Shown: positions 7,360 to 23,859 of the stretch, one piece after another
How positions within the stretch are numbered: position 1 is the stretch's first letter
Layout of the letters: each line of letters opens with the position of its first letter
Origin: Gammaproteobacteria bacterium
GTDB lineage: Bacteria; Pseudomonadota; Gammaproteobacteria; Burkholderiales; Rhodocyclaceae
DNA length: 64,000 nucleotides
Direction of reading: 5' to 3'
Assembly (NCBI GenBank): GCA_018824085.1
Contig: JAHJHI010000017.1
Coordinates: 1-64,000 of the forward strand
The notes under the pieces: model-generated
What the model was told of the DNA's origin: nothing
What the model saw: the letters and a program-made list of their open reading frames with translations, nothing else
Databases searched by the model: none
Program-made: the position numbers and the translations under genes

Positions 7360-7731
7360 TCACCGTCCGCGATAGGGCTCGCAGCCGATGCCGTCACCGT
7401 CGCGATCCAGGTGCGGCCCGTAGCCCGGTTCTCCGGCCCTGACCGGAGCCGCGCCCGCAGCGCGCGCCTGCGCACAGTTCCGGAACGCGCCGCCGTTCGC
7501 CGGAACGGTCGCCGGCACCCGGCCGCCCGGTGCACTGCGCGCCGCGCCACCGCGATGGCAGTGGTAGTCACCGGTCTTGCGGTTGTTGTGACAGCCCTCC
7601 GCATTCAGGCCGCCCGAGTGCGCCGACGCAGCCATGCAGGCCACCGCAAGCACCGCGGCGCAGAGGCCGCCGCGCACGGCTGACGGCCGCACGCAGCGCG
7701 AAATCCGGAGCAAGGGGTTGCGCAGGGGCAT
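7360..7731 (-). CDS. Exported protein with Cys/His motif and Excalibur calcium-binding domain
   Basis: The product is 123 aa. A basic N-terminus and signal peptide (LCAAVLAVACMAASA) come first. A short HSGGLNAEGCHNNRKTGDYHCH motif (split here as HSGG, GCH, YHCH) follows, rich in potential metal ligands. The C-terminus is an Excalibur domain: FRNCAQARAAG then a DRDGDGIGCE calcium loop whose two cysteines probably form a disulfide. Proteins with this layout are often paired with thermonuclease-like domains or bind the cell surface. It converges on chrA with a 19-bp gap. Function is not known. Confidence 0.75.
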   Translation of the reverse strand: MPLRNPLLRISRCVRPSAVRGGLCAAVLAVACMAASAHSGGLNAEGCHNNRKTGDYHCHRGGAARSAPGGRVPATVPANGGAFRNCAQARAAGAAPVRAGEPGYGPHLDRDGDGIGCEPYRGR

Positions 7732-7934
7732 CGGAGCACGCCGGAAATGGATGAGCGCAGTCTATCCGCCCATGCGATATGCGGCACGGCGGCGAAGATC
7801 TGCGCGAGCAAGCCGGAAGCGCTTCCTGCACGAAGCCGCGCGCTCAGGTTTCAAACCGCCCGAAAAGTCGGAGACTGGCTACATGTCCCGTATTTTGACG
7901 GCCGGAAACAAGCCGTGACGCGCATGCGGCTCGT

Positions 7935-9773
7935 TCACTCCACCGTCACGCTCTTTGCCAGATTGCGCGGCTTGTCGACGTCCGTGCCCTTCACGAGCGC
8001 CGCGTGGTACGCGAGCAGCTGCAGCGGGATGACGTGCAGCACGGGGGACAGCATGCCGTAGTTCTCCGGCATGTTGAGGATGTGCACGCCCTCGCCTTCC
8101 ACCATTTCGGTACCGGCGTCGGCGATGACGTAGAGCTCGCCGCCGCGTGCGCGGACTTCCTGGATGTTGCTCTTGAGCTTCTCGATCAGCGCGTCGTTCG
8201 GCGCGATGGCAATGACCGGCATGTCGCGGTCAACCAGCGCCAGCGGGCCGTGCTTGAGTTCGCCGGCCGGGTAGGCTTCGGCGTGGATGTAGGAAATTTC
8301 CTTGAGCTTGAGCGCGCCTTCGAGCGCGATCGGGTAGTGCTGGCCACGGCCGAGGAAGAGGGCGTGGTGCTTCATGGCGAAGCGTTCGGCCCAGGCCTGG
8401 ATCTGCGGCTCGAGCTCCAGCACGCGGGTGACGGCACCCGGCAGGTGACGCAGCGCGCCGAGGTATTTGTCTTCCTGCGCGTCGCTGAGCGTGCCGCGCG
8501 TCTTGGCCATGGCGAGCGTGAGCAGCGCGAGCGCGGCGAGCTGGGTGGTGTAGGCCTTGGTGGAGGCAACGCCGATCTCCGGGCCGGCACGGGTGATGAA
8601 CCGAAGCGAGGACTCGCGCACGATGGCGGATTCCGGCACGTTGCAGACGGACAGCGTGTGCGTCATGCCGAGCGACTTGGCGTACTTGAGCGCGGCCAGC
8701 GTGTCGGCGGTTTCGCCGGACTGGGAAATGGTGACCACCAGCGTTTGCGGGTCGGCGACCGGCCGGCGGTAGCGGTATTCGCTGGCGATCTCCACCGTGC
8801 ATTCGATGCCGGCGATGTCTTCCAGCCAGTAGCGGGCGACGAGGCCGGCGTGGTAGCTGGTGCCACAGGCGAGCACGAGCACGCGGCGCACGCCGGCGAA
8901 CACGTTGCCGGCTTCGGCGCCGAACAGGTTGGGCGTGATGGAGCGTGCCTGCGCGAGCATTTCCAGCGTGTTGGACAGCGCGGCCGGTTGCTCGAAGATT
9001 TCCTTCTGCATGTAGTGGCGGTAGGTACCGAGCTCGACCGCGTCGGCCGACAGCTGGCTCACCTGCACCGCGCGCTCCACCGGCGTGCCGTCGAGCTGCT
9101 GCACGCGCACGCTGTCGCGCGTGAGTTCGGCCATGTCGCCGTCTTCGAGGTAGATCATGTTGCGCGTGACCTGCAGCAGGGCCGAGGTGTCCGAGGCGGC
9201 GTAGTTGCCGTCTTCGGTCTGGCCGAGCACGAGCGGCGAGCCGTGGCGCGCGACGATGATGCGCGAGTCTTCGCCTTCGGTGACGATGGCGATGGCGTAG
9301 GCGCCGATCAGTTCGTTGCAGGTGGCGCGCACGGCGTCCAGCAGTTCGGTGTGCGACTTCAGGTGGTGGCGCAGCAGGTGGGCGATGACTTCGGTGTCTG
9401 TTTCAGACGTGAAGGTGTAGCCCAGCCCGGTGAGGCGCGCGCGCAGCGGCTCGAAGTTCTCGATGATGCCGTTGTGCACGACGGCCAGACCTTCGCTGAT
9501 GTGCGGGTGCGCGTTGCGCTCGGACGGCACGCCGTGCGTGGCCCAGCGCGTGTGGGCGATGCCGATGCACGACTCCAGCTTCTGTTCGTCCGCCTGAGCG
9601 GCCAGCTCGGCCACGCGCCCGACCGAACGCAGGCGCCGCAACTGCATGCCTTCGGCGCCGTTGAGCACGGCAAGGCCGGCCGAGTCATAGCCGCGGTATT
9701 CGAGCTTGCGCAGCCCTTCCAGCAGGACGGGGACGATATTCTGGCCGGAGATGGCCGCAACGATGCCGCACAT
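7935..9773 (-). CDS. glmS: Glutamine-fructose-6-phosphate aminotransferase
   Basis: The product is 612 aa, full length for the family. MCGIVAAIS places the glutamine-hydrolysing Cys2 after Met1. The N-terminal Ntn amidotransferase domain is followed by two SIS sugar-isomerase domains ([17 protein letters not shown] and, in the second, [13 protein letters not shown]). It ends KSVTVE as expected. It makes glucosamine-6-phosphate, the first step towards UDP-GlcNAc for peptidoglycan and LPS. AAAGGA lies upstream of ATG 9773. It is co-directional with glmU, 52 bp downstream of it, the usual operon order. The gap on its 3' side (7732-7934) shows no gene. Confidence 0.97.
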   Translation of the reverse strand: MCGIVAAISGQNIVPVLLEGLRKLEYRGYDSAGLAVLNGAEGMQLRRLRSVGRVAELAAQADEQKLESCIGIAHTRWATHGVPSERNAHPHISEGLAVVHNGIIENFEPLRARLTGLGYTFTSETDTEVIAHLLRHHLKSHTELLDAVRATCNELIGAYAIAIVTEGEDSRIIVARHGSPLVLGQTEDGNYAASDTSALLQVTRNMIYLEDGDMAELTRDSVRVQQLDGTPVERAVQVSQLSADAVELGTYRHYMQKEIFEQPAALSNTLEMLAQARSITPNLFGAEAGNVFAGVRRVLVLACGTSYHAGLVARYWLEDIAGIECTVEIASEYRYRRPVADPQTLVVTISQSGETADTLAALKYAKSLGMTHTLSVCNVPESAIVRESSLRFITRAGPEIGVASTKAYTTQLAALALLTLAMAKTRGTLSDAQEDKYLGALRHLPGAVTRVLELEPQIQAWAERFAMKHHALFLGRGQHYPIALEGALKLKEISYIHAEAYPAGELKHGPLALVDRDMPVIAIAPNDALIEKLKSNIQEVRARGGELYVIADAGTEMVEGEGVHILNMPENYGMLSPVLHVIPLQLLAYHAALVKGTDVDKPRNLAKSVTVE

Positions 9774-9825
9774 GGTTGAATCCTTTAAGCAGTGCTACGC
9801 GGAATTTCCCGAAAAACGAATCGAT

Positions 9826-11184
9826 TTATTTCTTCTTCACCGGCCGGGTCCAGCCGGTGATGGTGGTCTGGCGCGTGCGCGAGATGGTCAGCTCGCCGGC
9901 CGGCGCGTCCTGCGTGAGCGTGGTGCCGGCGCCAAGCGTGGCGCCGCGGCCGACGGTGACCGGGGCGACCAGCTGGGTGTCCGAGCCGATGAACACGTCG
10001 TCTTCGATGACGGTACGGAATTTGTTGGCGCCGTCGTAGTTGCAGCAGATGGTGCCGGCGCCGATGTTCACGCGGCTGCCCACCGTGGCGTCACCGACGT
10101 AGGCCAGATGGTTGGCCTTGCTGTGGGCGGCGATGTCGCTGTTCTTCACTTCGACGAAGTTGCCGATGTGCACGTCTTCCGCCAGCCTGGCGCCGGGGCG
10201 CAGGCGGGCGTAGGGGCCGAGCTGGCAGTCTGCGCCGACCTCGGCGGAATCGAAATGGCAGAACGGCGCGATGCGCGCGCCGGCGGCGACGGTCACGTTG
10301 CGCAGCACCGAGTGCGCGCCCACCTGTACGCCGTCGCCCAGCTCCACGCGGCCTTCGAAGATGCAGCCGACGTCGATCTCGACGTCACGCCCGCACACGA
10401 GCTCGCCGCGCACGTCGATGCGCGCCGGGTCGCGCAGCGTGACGCCGTCGGCCAGCAGGCGCTCGGCGTTTTCGCGCTGATGGATGCGCTCGAGTTCGGC
10501 CAGCTGCGCCTTGTCGTTCACGCCCAGCGTCTCCGACACGCGCGCCGGCTGCGTGCTGACCACCGGCACGCCGTCACGCACGGCTGCGGCGACGACGTCG
10601 GTCAGGTAGTACTCGCCCTGCGCGTTGCTGTTGGACAGCTGTTCGAGCCAGCCGGCCAGTCGCGCGCCGGGGACGATCATGATGCCGGTGTTGACTTCGC
10701 GGATCGCGAGTTCAGCCTCGCTCGCGTCCTTCTGTTCGACGATGCGCACGATGTGCCCGGCGGCGTCGCGCACGATGCGCCCGTAGCCGTGCGGGTCGTC
10801 CAGCGTGACGGTGAGGATGCCCAGCTGCCCGGCGCCGGCGGTGTCCGCCAGGCGGGTGAGCGTGTCGGCGCGCAGCAGCGGCACGTCGCCGTATAGCACC
10901 AGCACCGGCTCGTCGCGCGACAGCACGGGCAGCGCCTGCCTGACGGCGTGACCGGTACCCAGTTGTTCGGCCTGCAGGGCCCACTTCACCTCGGCGTCGG
11001 GGAAGGCGGCGCGCACCGCATCGCCGCCGTGACCGAACACGACACAGGTGTGCGAGGGCTTGAGGGACGCTGCGGTACGCAGCACGTGCCCAAGCAGCGG
11101 GCGGTCAGACAGGGGCTGCAATACCTTGGGCAGGGCGGAGCGCATGCGCTTGCCCTGACCGGCTGCAAGAATGACGATCTGCAT
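9826..11184 (-). CDS. glmU: Bifunctional GlcNAc-1-P uridylyltransferase / GlcN-1-P acetyltransferase
   Basis: The product is 452 aa, near the E. coli length of 456. The N-terminal nucleotidyltransferase motif [17 protein letters not shown] and the metal-binding VLYGDVPLL are intact. The C-terminal half is a left-handed beta-helix of hexapeptide repeats with the acetyltransferase residues in EVKNSDI and NYDGANK. It carries out the last two steps to UDP-GlcNAc. ATG 11184 puts the uridylyltransferase motif at the normal distance from the N-terminus; an upstream in-frame codon adds 13 non-conserved residues. It is the first gene of glmU-glmS. Confidence 0.97.
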   Translation of the reverse strand: MQIVILAAGQGKRMRSALPKVLQPLSDRPLLGHVLRTAASLKPSHTCVVFGHGGDAVRAAFPDAEVKWALQAEQLGTGHAVRQALPVLSRDEPVLVLYGDVPLLRADTLTRLADTAGAGQLGILTVTLDDPHGYGRIVRDAAGHIVRIVEQKDASEAELAIREVNTGIMIVPGARLAGWLEQLSNSNAQGEYYLTDVVAAAVRDGVPVVSTQPARVSETLGVNDKAQLAELERIHQRENAERLLADGVTLRDPARIDVRGELVCGRDVEIDVGCIFEGRVELGDGVQVGAHSVLRNVTVAAGARIAPFCHFDSAEVGADCQLGPYARLRPGARLAEDVHIGNFVEVKNSDIAAHSKANHLAYVGDATVGSRVNIGAGTICCNYDGANKFRTVIEDDVFIGSDTQLVAPVTVGRGATLGAGTTLTQDAPAGELTISRTRQTTITGWTRPVKKK

Positions 11185-11331
11185 CGGGCACCATATGGCG
11201 GAAAACCGCGTGGATTCTAGCATCCGGGGGGTGATGGCCTGCTGCGCACCAGTTCTCGCACAGCGCGTGTTTGCAACCTTTTCACGCCCCTTGCTGCCAT
11301 ATATTCAACGTTGACCACAGTCGTATACGAC

Positions 11332-11919
11332 ATGAACCCGCGCACCCTTTACCTCGTCATGCTGCTTATTTCGGCACCTGCCGTTGCGGGTGACATGGTG
11401 CACCGCTGGGTGGACGAGCGCGGCGTGGTGAATTACGGCGACGCGCCGCCCAAGGGCGTCAAGTCGCGCCAGGTCCCGACCGATCCGGCACTGTCCGGAT
11501 TGCCGGCTGAAGCGGCGCCGCAGTCAGCCCCTCCCCCACTCCCGCCACCTCCTCCGGTTGCCGGCACGCAGGCGCCGCCGGCAGCCATGCCGCTGGACCG
11601 CGACGCGGTGCGCGAGGAACTGGAGCGGGCGTTGCAACGGAGCGAGGCCGCGCGCGCGCAGCTGCTGCAGGAACGGGAAGACGCCGAGCGGGCGGCGGCG
11701 CGGCAACGCTGCGAAGCCGAGCGGCGGGTCGATTGCGGGGATGACGCCACGCTGGCCGACGAGGACAGCACGGCCTATCTGCCACATCACATCCGGAGGC
11801 GGCTGCCACCGCCGCATGTGAAACCGCCGGTCACGCCTGAGCCGCCCGAAAAAACGCCGCCGTCGCTGATGCGCAGGGGCGGCGAAGACCGGGACGGCAG
11901 CGTGCGGCCAATGCGCTGA
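11332..11919 (+). CDS. DUF4124-containing exported protein
   Basis: The product is 195 aa. A signal peptide (LYLVMLLISAPAVAG) is followed at once by a DUF4124 module, MVHRWVDERGVVNYGDAPP, the short W-x-D-x-x-G-x-x-x-Y/F motif common in proteobacterial envelope proteins. Next come a proline-rich linker (about residues 60-80), an Arg/Glu-rich coiled-coil stretch (about 85-125) with two Cys, and a Pro-rich tail. The role is unknown. ATG 11332 gives a clean signal peptide, though no ribosome site is evident. It converges on gltD, sharing a bidirectional terminator. Confidence 0.75.
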   Translation: MNPRTLYLVMLLISAPAVAGDMVHRWVDERGVVNYGDAPPKGVKSRQVPTDPALSGLPAEAAPQSAPPPLPPPPPVAGTQAPPAAMPLDRDAVREELERALQRSEAARAQLLQEREDAERAAARQRCEAERRVDCGDDATLADEDSTAYLPHHIRRRLPPPHVKPPVTPEPPEKTPPSLMRRGGEDRDGSVRPMR

Positions 11920-11930
11920 CACGGAACGAA

Positions 11931-11957
11931 AAAAAGCGGGCATGCGCCCGCTTTTTC
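11931..11957. terminator. Bidirectional rho-independent terminator
   Basis: The stem AGCGGGC/GCCCGCT around 11935-11952 is flanked by an A-run on the left and a T-run on the right. It can therefore terminate both the DUF4124 gene (rightward) and gltD (leftward). Confidence 0.9.
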
Positions 11958-11982
11958 CCCGGTGACGCCGGTCAGCTGCGCA

Positions 11983-13464
<1,482 letters not shown>

Positions 13465-13478
13465 TTTGATCTTTCCTG

Positions 13479-18146
<4,668 letters not shown>

Positions 18147-18302
18147 CGCATTCGTCCTCGAGACTCGTTTGCCAACCGCGCGCGACAGCGCCCGGACACA
18201 CTCCATTGCAGGGCATTTTTACCGCCGCAACCACGAAAAAGCCGGTTCCACGGCGTCTCCCGGTGAAGGAAACTCGGTGGACACCGGCTCGGGCGGCCTG
18301 GC

Positions 18303-18320
18303 TCCTTCAGCACTGAAGGA
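18303..18320. promoter_or_regulatory. Palindrome upstream of gltB, possible operator
   Basis: A perfect 8-bp inverted repeat with a 2-bp centre (TCCTTCAG-CA-CTGAAGGA) lies about 157 bp upstream of the gltB start, in the 272-bp gap between gltB and dgt. No T-tract follows on either strand, so it is not a standard terminator. A regulator-binding role is a guess. Nothing else stands out in the gap. Confidence 0.3.
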
Positions 18321-18418
18321 ACTGCAGGCTCTTTTGGGGTGGACGGCGGAGTATACGGGGATGAACCGCTGCCGACAATACTCGGGGAAATGCACCCCCG
18401 GCTCAGCGGGGCCGGGCT

Positions 18419-19540
18419 TCAGATCTCGCCGACGGCAAACAGGCGACGGTGTTCGCGCATCGCATAGCGGTCCGTCATGCCGGCGATGTAATCGGCGATG
18501 GCGCGCGGCGTATCGTCCTGCGCCATCACCTGGTACTGCGGCGGCAACAGGCGCGGATCGCCGAGAAAGGCGGCAAACAGCTCGGAAATGATGCGGCGCG
18601 CCTTGGCGGTCATCCGCAGGACCTGGTAGTGACGGTACAACTCGTCGCGCAGGAAGCGCTTGAGCGCGAGCTGTTCGGCGCGCATCGCGTCGCTGTAGGC
18701 GACGAGCACCGGCCCGGCACGCACGTCGGCGATCGAGCGGGGCGCGGCATCGGCGATGCGACGACGCGTCTCGGTCACCAGATCGATGACCTGGGCGTTG
18801 ATCATCCGGCGCGTGGTTTCATGTATCAGCCGCCGCCCCGAAATTTGCGGGAAAAGCGCTTCGACCTCGCGCCGGAAGCGGGCGAACACAGGCACGGCGT
18901 CAAGCTGTTCCAGCTGGATAAGACCGGAACGCAGCCCGTCGTCGACATCGTGATTGTTGTAGGCGATCTCGTCGGCGAGATTGCAGACCTGCGCCTCGAT
19001 TCCGGGCTGCGTGCGCTCGATGAAACGGCGGCCAAGTTCGCCCAGCTCCTGTGCTTTCGCGGGCGAACAGTGCTTGAGAATGCCTTCGCGCGTCTCGAAA
19101 CACAGGTTCAGGCCATCAAAAGCGCCGTAGCGTTCTTCAAGCAGATCCACGGTGCGCAGGCTCTGCAGGTTGTGCTCGAAGCCGCCGTATTCACGCATGC
19201 ACTCGTTGAGGGCATCCTGACCGGCATGGCCGAAAGGCGTGTGCCCGAGGTCATGCGCAAGCGACACCGCTTCGGCCAGGTCCTCATTGACCTGCAACGC
19301 GCGCGCAATCGAGCGGGCGATCTGCGCCACTTCGATGCTGTGCGTCAGGCGCGTGCGAAAGAGGTCGCCTTCGTGATTGACGAAGACCTGCGTCTTGTAT
19401 TCAAGGCGGCGGAACGCCGTGCTGTGGACGATGCGGTCCCGGTCCCGCTGGAACTGGCTGCGCTCGGACGGTGCATCCTCGGCGATGCGTCGTCCGAGCG
19501 AATTCGTCTCGGTCGCGGCATAGGACGCCAGTTCAGACAT
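18419..19540 (-). CDS. dgt: dGTPase-like HD-domain triphosphohydrolase
   Basis: The product is 373 aa. HD-superfamily metal ligands are visible in [14 protein letters not shown] and [15 protein letters not shown], with the family's N-terminal [22 protein letters not shown]. It hydrolyses dGTP (or other dNTPs) to the nucleoside and triphosphate, tuning dNTP pools. ATG 19540 overlaps the end of aroB by 8 bp, implying translational coupling. It belongs to the conserved aroK-aroB-dgt string. Confidence 0.93.
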   Translation of the reverse strand: MSELASYAATETNSLGRRIAEDAPSERSQFQRDRDRIVHSTAFRRLEYKTQVFVNHEGDLFRTRLTHSIEVAQIARSIARALQVNEDLAEAVSLAHDLGHTPFGHAGQDALNECMREYGGFEHNLQSLRTVDLLEERYGAFDGLNLCFETREGILKHCSPAKAQELGELGRRFIERTQPGIEAQVCNLADEIAYNNHDVDDGLRSGLIQLEQLDAVPVFARFRREVEALFPQISGRRLIHETTRRMINAQVIDLVTETRRRIADAAPRSIADVRAGPVLVAYSDAMRAEQLALKRFLRDELYRHYQVLRMTAKARRIISELFAAFLGDPRLLPPQYQVMAQDDTPRAIADYIAGMTDRYAMREHRRLFAVGEI

Positions 19541-20621
19541 CAGCGCAGCACTGTGTGATCGATGCGGAAATGTCCGCAACCGACGCATCGCCAAATATGA
19601 CCGCTTCTCCGATGCTGCGCAGCAGCACCAGACGGAGCTTCCCGCCTTCCACCTTCTTGTCGTGCGACATCAGTTCGAGGTAGCGCTCGACGCCGAGACG
19701 CGGGCCGCGCAGTTCGAAACCGGCGGCTTCGTGGATCCGCCGCAGGCGGGCCAGCTCTTCCGCGGACAGCCAGCCCAGACGGTGCGACAGATCGGCAGCC
19801 ATCATCGTGCCGGCGGCGACCGCTTCCCCGTGCAGCCATTCGCCGTAGCCCATGCCGGTCTCGATCGCGTGCCCGAACGTATGGCCAAGATTGAGCAGGG
19901 CGCGCACGCCGGCTTCGGTTTCGTCCTCGATGACCACCTCGGCCTTGTTCCGGCAGGATCGCTCGATCGCGAATGCGAGCGCGTCGGCGTCGCGTGCCAG
20001 CAAACGGGGCATGTTCGCCTCGAGCCAGTCGAAGAACTCGCGGTCGCGAATCAGCCCGTACTTGATCACCTCGGCCAGCCCTGCCCTCAACTCGCGGTCG
20101 GGCAGCGTATCGAGCGTGTCGATGTCGGCCAGCACCAGCCTTGGCTGATGAAAGGCACCGATCATGTTCTTTCCCAGCGGGTGATTGATCGCGGTCTTGC
20201 CGCCGACGCTCGAATCGACCTGTGACAGCAGCGTGGTCGGCACCTGGATGAAGGGCACGCCACGCTGGTAGGTCGCCGCAGCAAAACCGACCATGTCGCC
20301 GATGACGCCGCCACCGAGCGCAATCAGCGTCGTCGAGCGTTCCACGCGCGCACCGAGCAGCGCATCAAAGACGAGATTGAGCGTCGGCCAGTCCTTGTGC
20401 GCCTCACCGTCCGGCAGCACGACGGTCTGGTGCGACACGCCCGCTGAATCCAGCGCCGCCTGCACGCGCGCCGCGTAGAGTGGCGCGACGATGTCGTTGC
20501 TGATGATGACTGCGCGCTTTCGCTTGAGCGCCGCGCCGAACAGGTCGGCACGATCGATCAGGCCACGCCCGATGTGGATGTCGTATGCGCGCTCGTCGAG
20601 CGCCACGTTCAGGCTGCGCAT
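19533..20621 (-). CDS. aroB: 3-dehydroquinate synthase
   Basis: The product is 362 aa. NAD-binding and catalytic motifs are intact: [50 protein letters not shown] and [11 protein letters not shown] with metal-binding His residues. It catalyses the second step of the shikimate pathway. The start overlaps aroK by 13 bp and the end overlaps dgt by 8 bp, so it sits in a tightly coupled operon. Confidence 0.97.
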   Translation of the reverse strand: MRSLNVALDERAYDIHIGRGLIDRADLFGAALKRKRAVIISNDIVAPLYAARVQAALDSAGVSHQTVVLPDGEAHKDWPTLNLVFDALLGARVERSTTLIALGGGVIGDMVGFAAATYQRGVPFIQVPTTLLSQVDSSVGGKTAINHPLGKNMIGAFHQPRLVLADIDTLDTLPDRELRAGLAEVIKYGLIRDREFFDWLEANMPRLLARDADALAFAIERSCRNKAEVVIEDETEAGVRALLNLGHTFGHAIETGMGYGEWLHGEAVAAGTMMAADLSHRLGWLSAEELARLRRIHEAAGFELRGPRLGVERYLELMSHDKKVEGGKLRLVLLRSIGEAVIFGDASVADISASITQCCADV

Positions 20622-21136
20622 CGGATCAGATATTCCCGTTCAAGTTTGCGCACGATGGACAGGGGACTGCCCTGGCCACTTTCCGCGATGTAATCGGCCA
20701 CCTCCCGATAGAGAGGGTCGCGCTGCGCATGAAGTTCGCGCACGCGCGTTCGCGGGTCATCCACCTGGAGCAACGGGCGGTTCCTGTCGCCACGCGTGCG
20801 CGCCCACAGGATGTCGGGAGGTACGTCGAGATACACGACCCAGCCGCCGCCTCTCAGGAAGACTCGATTTTCGGGCGCGATCACGGCGCCACCGCCGGTC
20901 GCGAGGACCAATCCGGACTCGTGCGAGAGCGCTTCGATCGTGGCGCTCTCGCGCCGGCGGAAACCCGGCTCGCCCTCGATCTCGAAGATGGTCGGGATGC
21001 TCACGCCGGTGCGCGCCTCGATTTCGTGATCGCAATCGACGAAACGCTTGCGCAGCCTGCGCGCAAGCTGGCGCCCGACGGTCGTTTTGCCGGCGCCCAT
21101 CATGCCGACGAGAAAGATGTTGTCGCTATTTTCCAC
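20609..21136 (-). CDS. aroK: Shikimate kinase
   Basis: The product is 175 aa. The Walker A motif [15 protein letters not shown], the shikimate-binding DCDHEIE, and the GGGAV and lid-region arginines are all present. It phosphorylates shikimate with ATP. The start is GTG 21136. The gene follows pilQ by 66 bp in the common betaproteobacterial pilMNOPQ-aroKB arrangement, and a stable hairpin without a T-tract lies in that gap. Confidence 0.95.
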   Translation of the reverse strand: MENSDNIFLVGMMGAGKTTVGRQLARRLRKRFVDCDHEIEARTGVSIPTIFEIEGEPGFRRRESATIEALSHESGLVLATGGGAVIAPENRVFLRGGGWVVYLDVPPDILWARTRGDRNRPLLQVDDPRTRVRELHAQRDPLYREVADYIAESGQGSPLSIVRKLEREYLIRCAA

Positions 21137-21166
21137 CGGCGGGATTCTAGCAGTGCCCGCCTGCGC

Positions 21167-21196
21167 GGGCGCAGGCCTGTAAAGAGGTCTGCGCCC
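21167..21196 (-). other. Stable hairpin between pilQ and aroK
   Basis: An 11-bp stem (GGGCGCAGGCC at 21167-21177 with GGTCTGCGCCC at 21186-21196, one G-T pair) has an 8-nt loop and sits 6 bp past the pilQ stop. There is no T-tract. It could attenuate or process the transcript between the pilus and aro genes. Confidence 0.45.
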
Positions 21197-21202
21197 GGCG
21201 AC

Positions 21203-23332
21203 TCAGCGCAACGTGAGGTTGTCGCTGACGACGCGCGGCGTCACGAAGATGAGCAGTTCGGAGCGGTTGTCGCGTGTTTCCGTGTTGCGGAACAGGAAGC
21301 CCACATACGGCAGGTCGCCAAGGAACGGCACCCGCGTCTGGGTACGGCGCTCGTCCTGCGTGAAGATGCCGCCAATCACCACCGTGCCGCCGTTCTCGAC
21401 GAGCACATCCGTCTTCACGTGCTTGGTGTCGATTGCGACGCCGGCACCGGTTGCCAGCTGCGTGTTCGGCGTGTCCTTGTTGATGTCGAGAGCCATCTGC
21501 ACCCGGCCGTCCGGGGTGATTTGCGGGGTCACCTTCAGCGCAAGGTTGGCCTTGCGGAAGGAGACGCTCGTCGCGCCGGAACTCGTGGCCTGCTGATACG
21601 GAATTTCCACGCCCTGTTCGATCAGCGCTTCGTTCTGGTCCGACGTCATCACACGCGGACTGGAAATCACCTTGCCCTTGCCATCCTGTTCAAGCGCCGA
21701 CAGTTCGAGGTTCAGGAAGCGGGTCGCCGCCGAATTGAACAACACGAAGGAGAGCGCACCCGGTGAGCGGCCGCTGATGTTGGAGGCACGCAGATTCACG
21801 CTGGACGCGTCGGTCACGAAATCCGGCCGCGTCTGCACCTGCCCGGTCTGGAAGCCCGGCGCGACGACCGAACCACCGATATTCAGGCCTGAACTGCCGA
21901 GTGCCACCGACCCTTGCTGCGTAGCATTCACACCGAGCCGCACGCCGAGGTTCTTTGCGAAGTCTTCGTTGGCTTCGACGATGCGCGCCTCGATCAGCAC
22001 CTGGCGCGTCGGAATGTCGAGTTCCACCAGGATGCGGCGAATCTCTTCGAGGCGACTCGGGATGTCGGTCACGATCAGCTTGTTCGTGCGCGTATCCATG
22101 ACGATGGAGCCGCGCTTCGACAGGAAGCTGCGATCGCTGTCCTTCTTCTCGGTGATCGCCTTGTAGATGACGTCAGCCTTGTGATAATTCAGCTGGAAGG
22201 TCTCGGTACGAAGCGGTTCGAGTTCGCTGACCTGCTGCTGGCTCTCGAGCGCCAGCTTCTCTTTCGCAGCCAGTTCGTCGCGCGGCGCGATCCAGATCAC
22301 GTTGCCGGTCTTGCGCTTGTCCAGGCCCTTTGCGTCGAGAATGATGTCGAGCGCCTGATCCCAAGGCACGTCCTTCAGACGCAGCGTCAGCGCCCCGCCC
22401 ACGGTGTCGGACGTGATGATGTTGTTGTCAGTGAAGTCCGCGATGACCTGCAGCACTGAACGCACATCGATGTTCTGGAAGTTGAGCGACAGCTTTTCGC
22501 CCTGGTAGCCGGGCTTGCTGCCCTGAACCAGCTTGTTCGGATCTTCGATCAGGCGCTTCACTTCAAGGATGAACTGATTCTCGCTCTGGTAAGCGTTGTG
22601 CTCCCACAGACCGTTCGGCGTCACGGTCAGGCGCGTGTTCGCACCCGAGCGCACCACCTCCATCTGGGTGACCGGCGTACCGAAATCGGTCACGTCATAG
22701 CGCTTCAGAAACTCGTCCGCAACGGAAGCGCGCAGGAATTCAACGACGAGCTTCTTGCCCTGCTGACGGATGTCGATGCCGGTGTTCGGATCGGACAGTT
22801 CCACCACAACGCGGCCCTCACCATCCTTGCCGCGGCGGAAACCGATATTGCGCAGTGTCTGCGCGCTGTTGCTGGCACCCGGTTCGGCAAAACGCGAAGC
22901 GTCACCGGAAGCTTCCGAGCCGCCACCGGACGTCGCCGGCATTGCGAGGCTGATGTACAGGTCACGTCCGGACAGGCGCGTATTGAAGGCCGAAAGCTTG
23001 TTCAGGTTGAGCACCAGGCGGGTACGGTCACCCACTTCCACAACGTTGTAGCTGCGCAGATGGGCTTCGTTGACCAGCTGCGAATTGCGTCCCAGTGCAT
23101 TGCCGGTAGCCGGAAAGTCGAACGCGACACGCGCCGGCGACGCAATACTGAAGTTTGCCGGCACCGCCGTCAGTTCGCTCTTGGTGGTGACCTTGACCAG
23201 CACTTCGCCTGCCTGCTGCGAAACGAGAATTGACTCGATGCTGTTCGGCTGCTCTTGAGCCGCCGCAAGGCCGCCGAACAGCGCCAGGCCGGCAGCGACA
23301 GCAACTAGCGCGAGATTGCGGACGAAATTCAT
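21203..23332 (-). CDS. pilQ: Type IV pilus secretin PilQ
   Basis: The product is 709 aa with a signal peptide (GGLAAAQ). N-terminal AMIN domains (about 30-235) bind peptidoglycan. A secretin N0/STN region (LSLNFQNIDVRSVLQVIADFTDNN, about 280-330) and N1 domain (DIPSRLEEIRRILVELDIPTRQVLIEARI) follow. The C-terminal secretin domain ends with the beta-barrel signature (VPFLGDLPYVGFLFRN). It forms the outer-membrane channel for the pilus. Its ATG overlaps the pilP stop (ATGA). It is the last gene of pilMNOPQ. Confidence 0.97.
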   Translation of the reverse strand: MNFVRNLALVAVAAGLALFGGLAAAQEQPNSIESILVSQQAGEVLVKVTTKSELTAVPANFSIASPARVAFDFPATGNALGRNSQLVNEAHLRSYNVVEVGDRTRLVLNLNKLSAFNTRLSGRDLYISLAMPATSGGGSEASGDASRFAEPGASNSAQTLRNIGFRRGKDGEGRVVVELSDPNTGIDIRQQGKKLVVEFLRASVADEFLKRYDVTDFGTPVTQMEVVRSGANTRLTVTPNGLWEHNAYQSENQFILEVKRLIEDPNKLVQGSKPGYQGEKLSLNFQNIDVRSVLQVIADFTDNNIITSDTVGGALTLRLKDVPWDQALDIILDAKGLDKRKTGNVIWIAPRDELAAKEKLALESQQQVSELEPLRTETFQLNYHKADVIYKAITEKKDSDRSFLSKRGSIVMDTRTNKLIVTDIPSRLEEIRRILVELDIPTRQVLIEARIVEANEDFAKNLGVRLGVNATQQGSVALGSSGLNIGGSVVAPGFQTGQVQTRPDFVTDASSVNLRASNISGRSPGALSFVLFNSAATRFLNLELSALEQDGKGKVISSPRVMTSDQNEALIEQGVEIPYQQATSSGATSVSFRKANLALKVTPQITPDGRVQMALDINKDTPNTQLATGAGVAIDTKHVKTDVLVENGGTVVIGGIFTQDERRTQTRVPFLGDLPYVGFLFRNTETRDNRSELLIFVTPRVVSDNLTLR

Positions 23333-23859
23333 TTGTTTGCCTCCTGCTCCAGCAACTGGAGCGTGCTGTTACGTTCGACCCATTCGCCGTCCGCGTCCTG
23401 AACGATTTCCTTGAGCGTGACACCGTCATCTGAAACAGCCGTGATGACGCCAAAATTCTGTCCCATGTAGTTTCCGGTCCGGACCCGATGCAGGGTTTCA
23501 TCGGCGCGGATCAATGCATAGGCCACCTTGCCCTGCTGCAGCACGCCGACCATGGCGAGCGCATCCAGCGGATATTGCTCCAGCGGCTCCTTGCGGCGAT
23601 CGAGATCAGGAACGATGCCACCGCCACTGCTGGCGCCACGCCTGCGCTCCGGCTCGATCTTTTCTTCGCTGAAGGGATCGACAAGCGCGCCCGCCTCATA
23701 CGCCACGACCATCGAGGGCTTGATCTCCGGCAGCGGCTTGATCGTGCCCTTGAGGCCTTCGGTACTCTGCTCCATCCAGGTACGGATGTCCTGATGGTCT
23801 TCCGTGCTGCACGCGGCAAGACCGCTGCAGGCAACGGCGAGGATAAGGACACGCTTCAC
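23329..23859 (-). CDS. pilP: Type IV pilus assembly lipoprotein PilP
   Basis: The product is 176 aa. The lipobox LAAC gives a lipid anchor. The body contains the PilP beta domain (LDALAMVGVLQQGKVAYALIR, then VRTGNYMGQNFGVITAV). It links the inner-membrane PilNO complex to the PilQ secretin. The GTG start at 23859 overlaps the pilO stop by 4 bp (GTGA) and starts the signal peptide correctly; a longer open frame upstream lies inside pilO and is not real. Confidence 0.93.
   Translation of the reverse strand: MKRVLILAVACSGLAACSTEDHQDIRTWMEQSTEGLKGTIKPLPEIKPSMVVAYEAGALVDPFSEEKIEPERRRGASSGGGIVPDLDRRKEPLEQYPLDALAMVGVLQQGKVAYALIRADETLHRVRTGNYMGQNFGVITAVSDDGVTLKEIVQDADGEWVERNSTLQLLEQEANK

Noticed and set aside
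7900-7930. Terminator after glmS
   Set aside because: Only a 5-bp stem with a 9-nt loop and no T-run was found, which is too weak to call.
8004-9779. A 591-codon open frame antisense to glmS
   Set aside because: It is a composition artefact opposite an intact, fully recognised gene.
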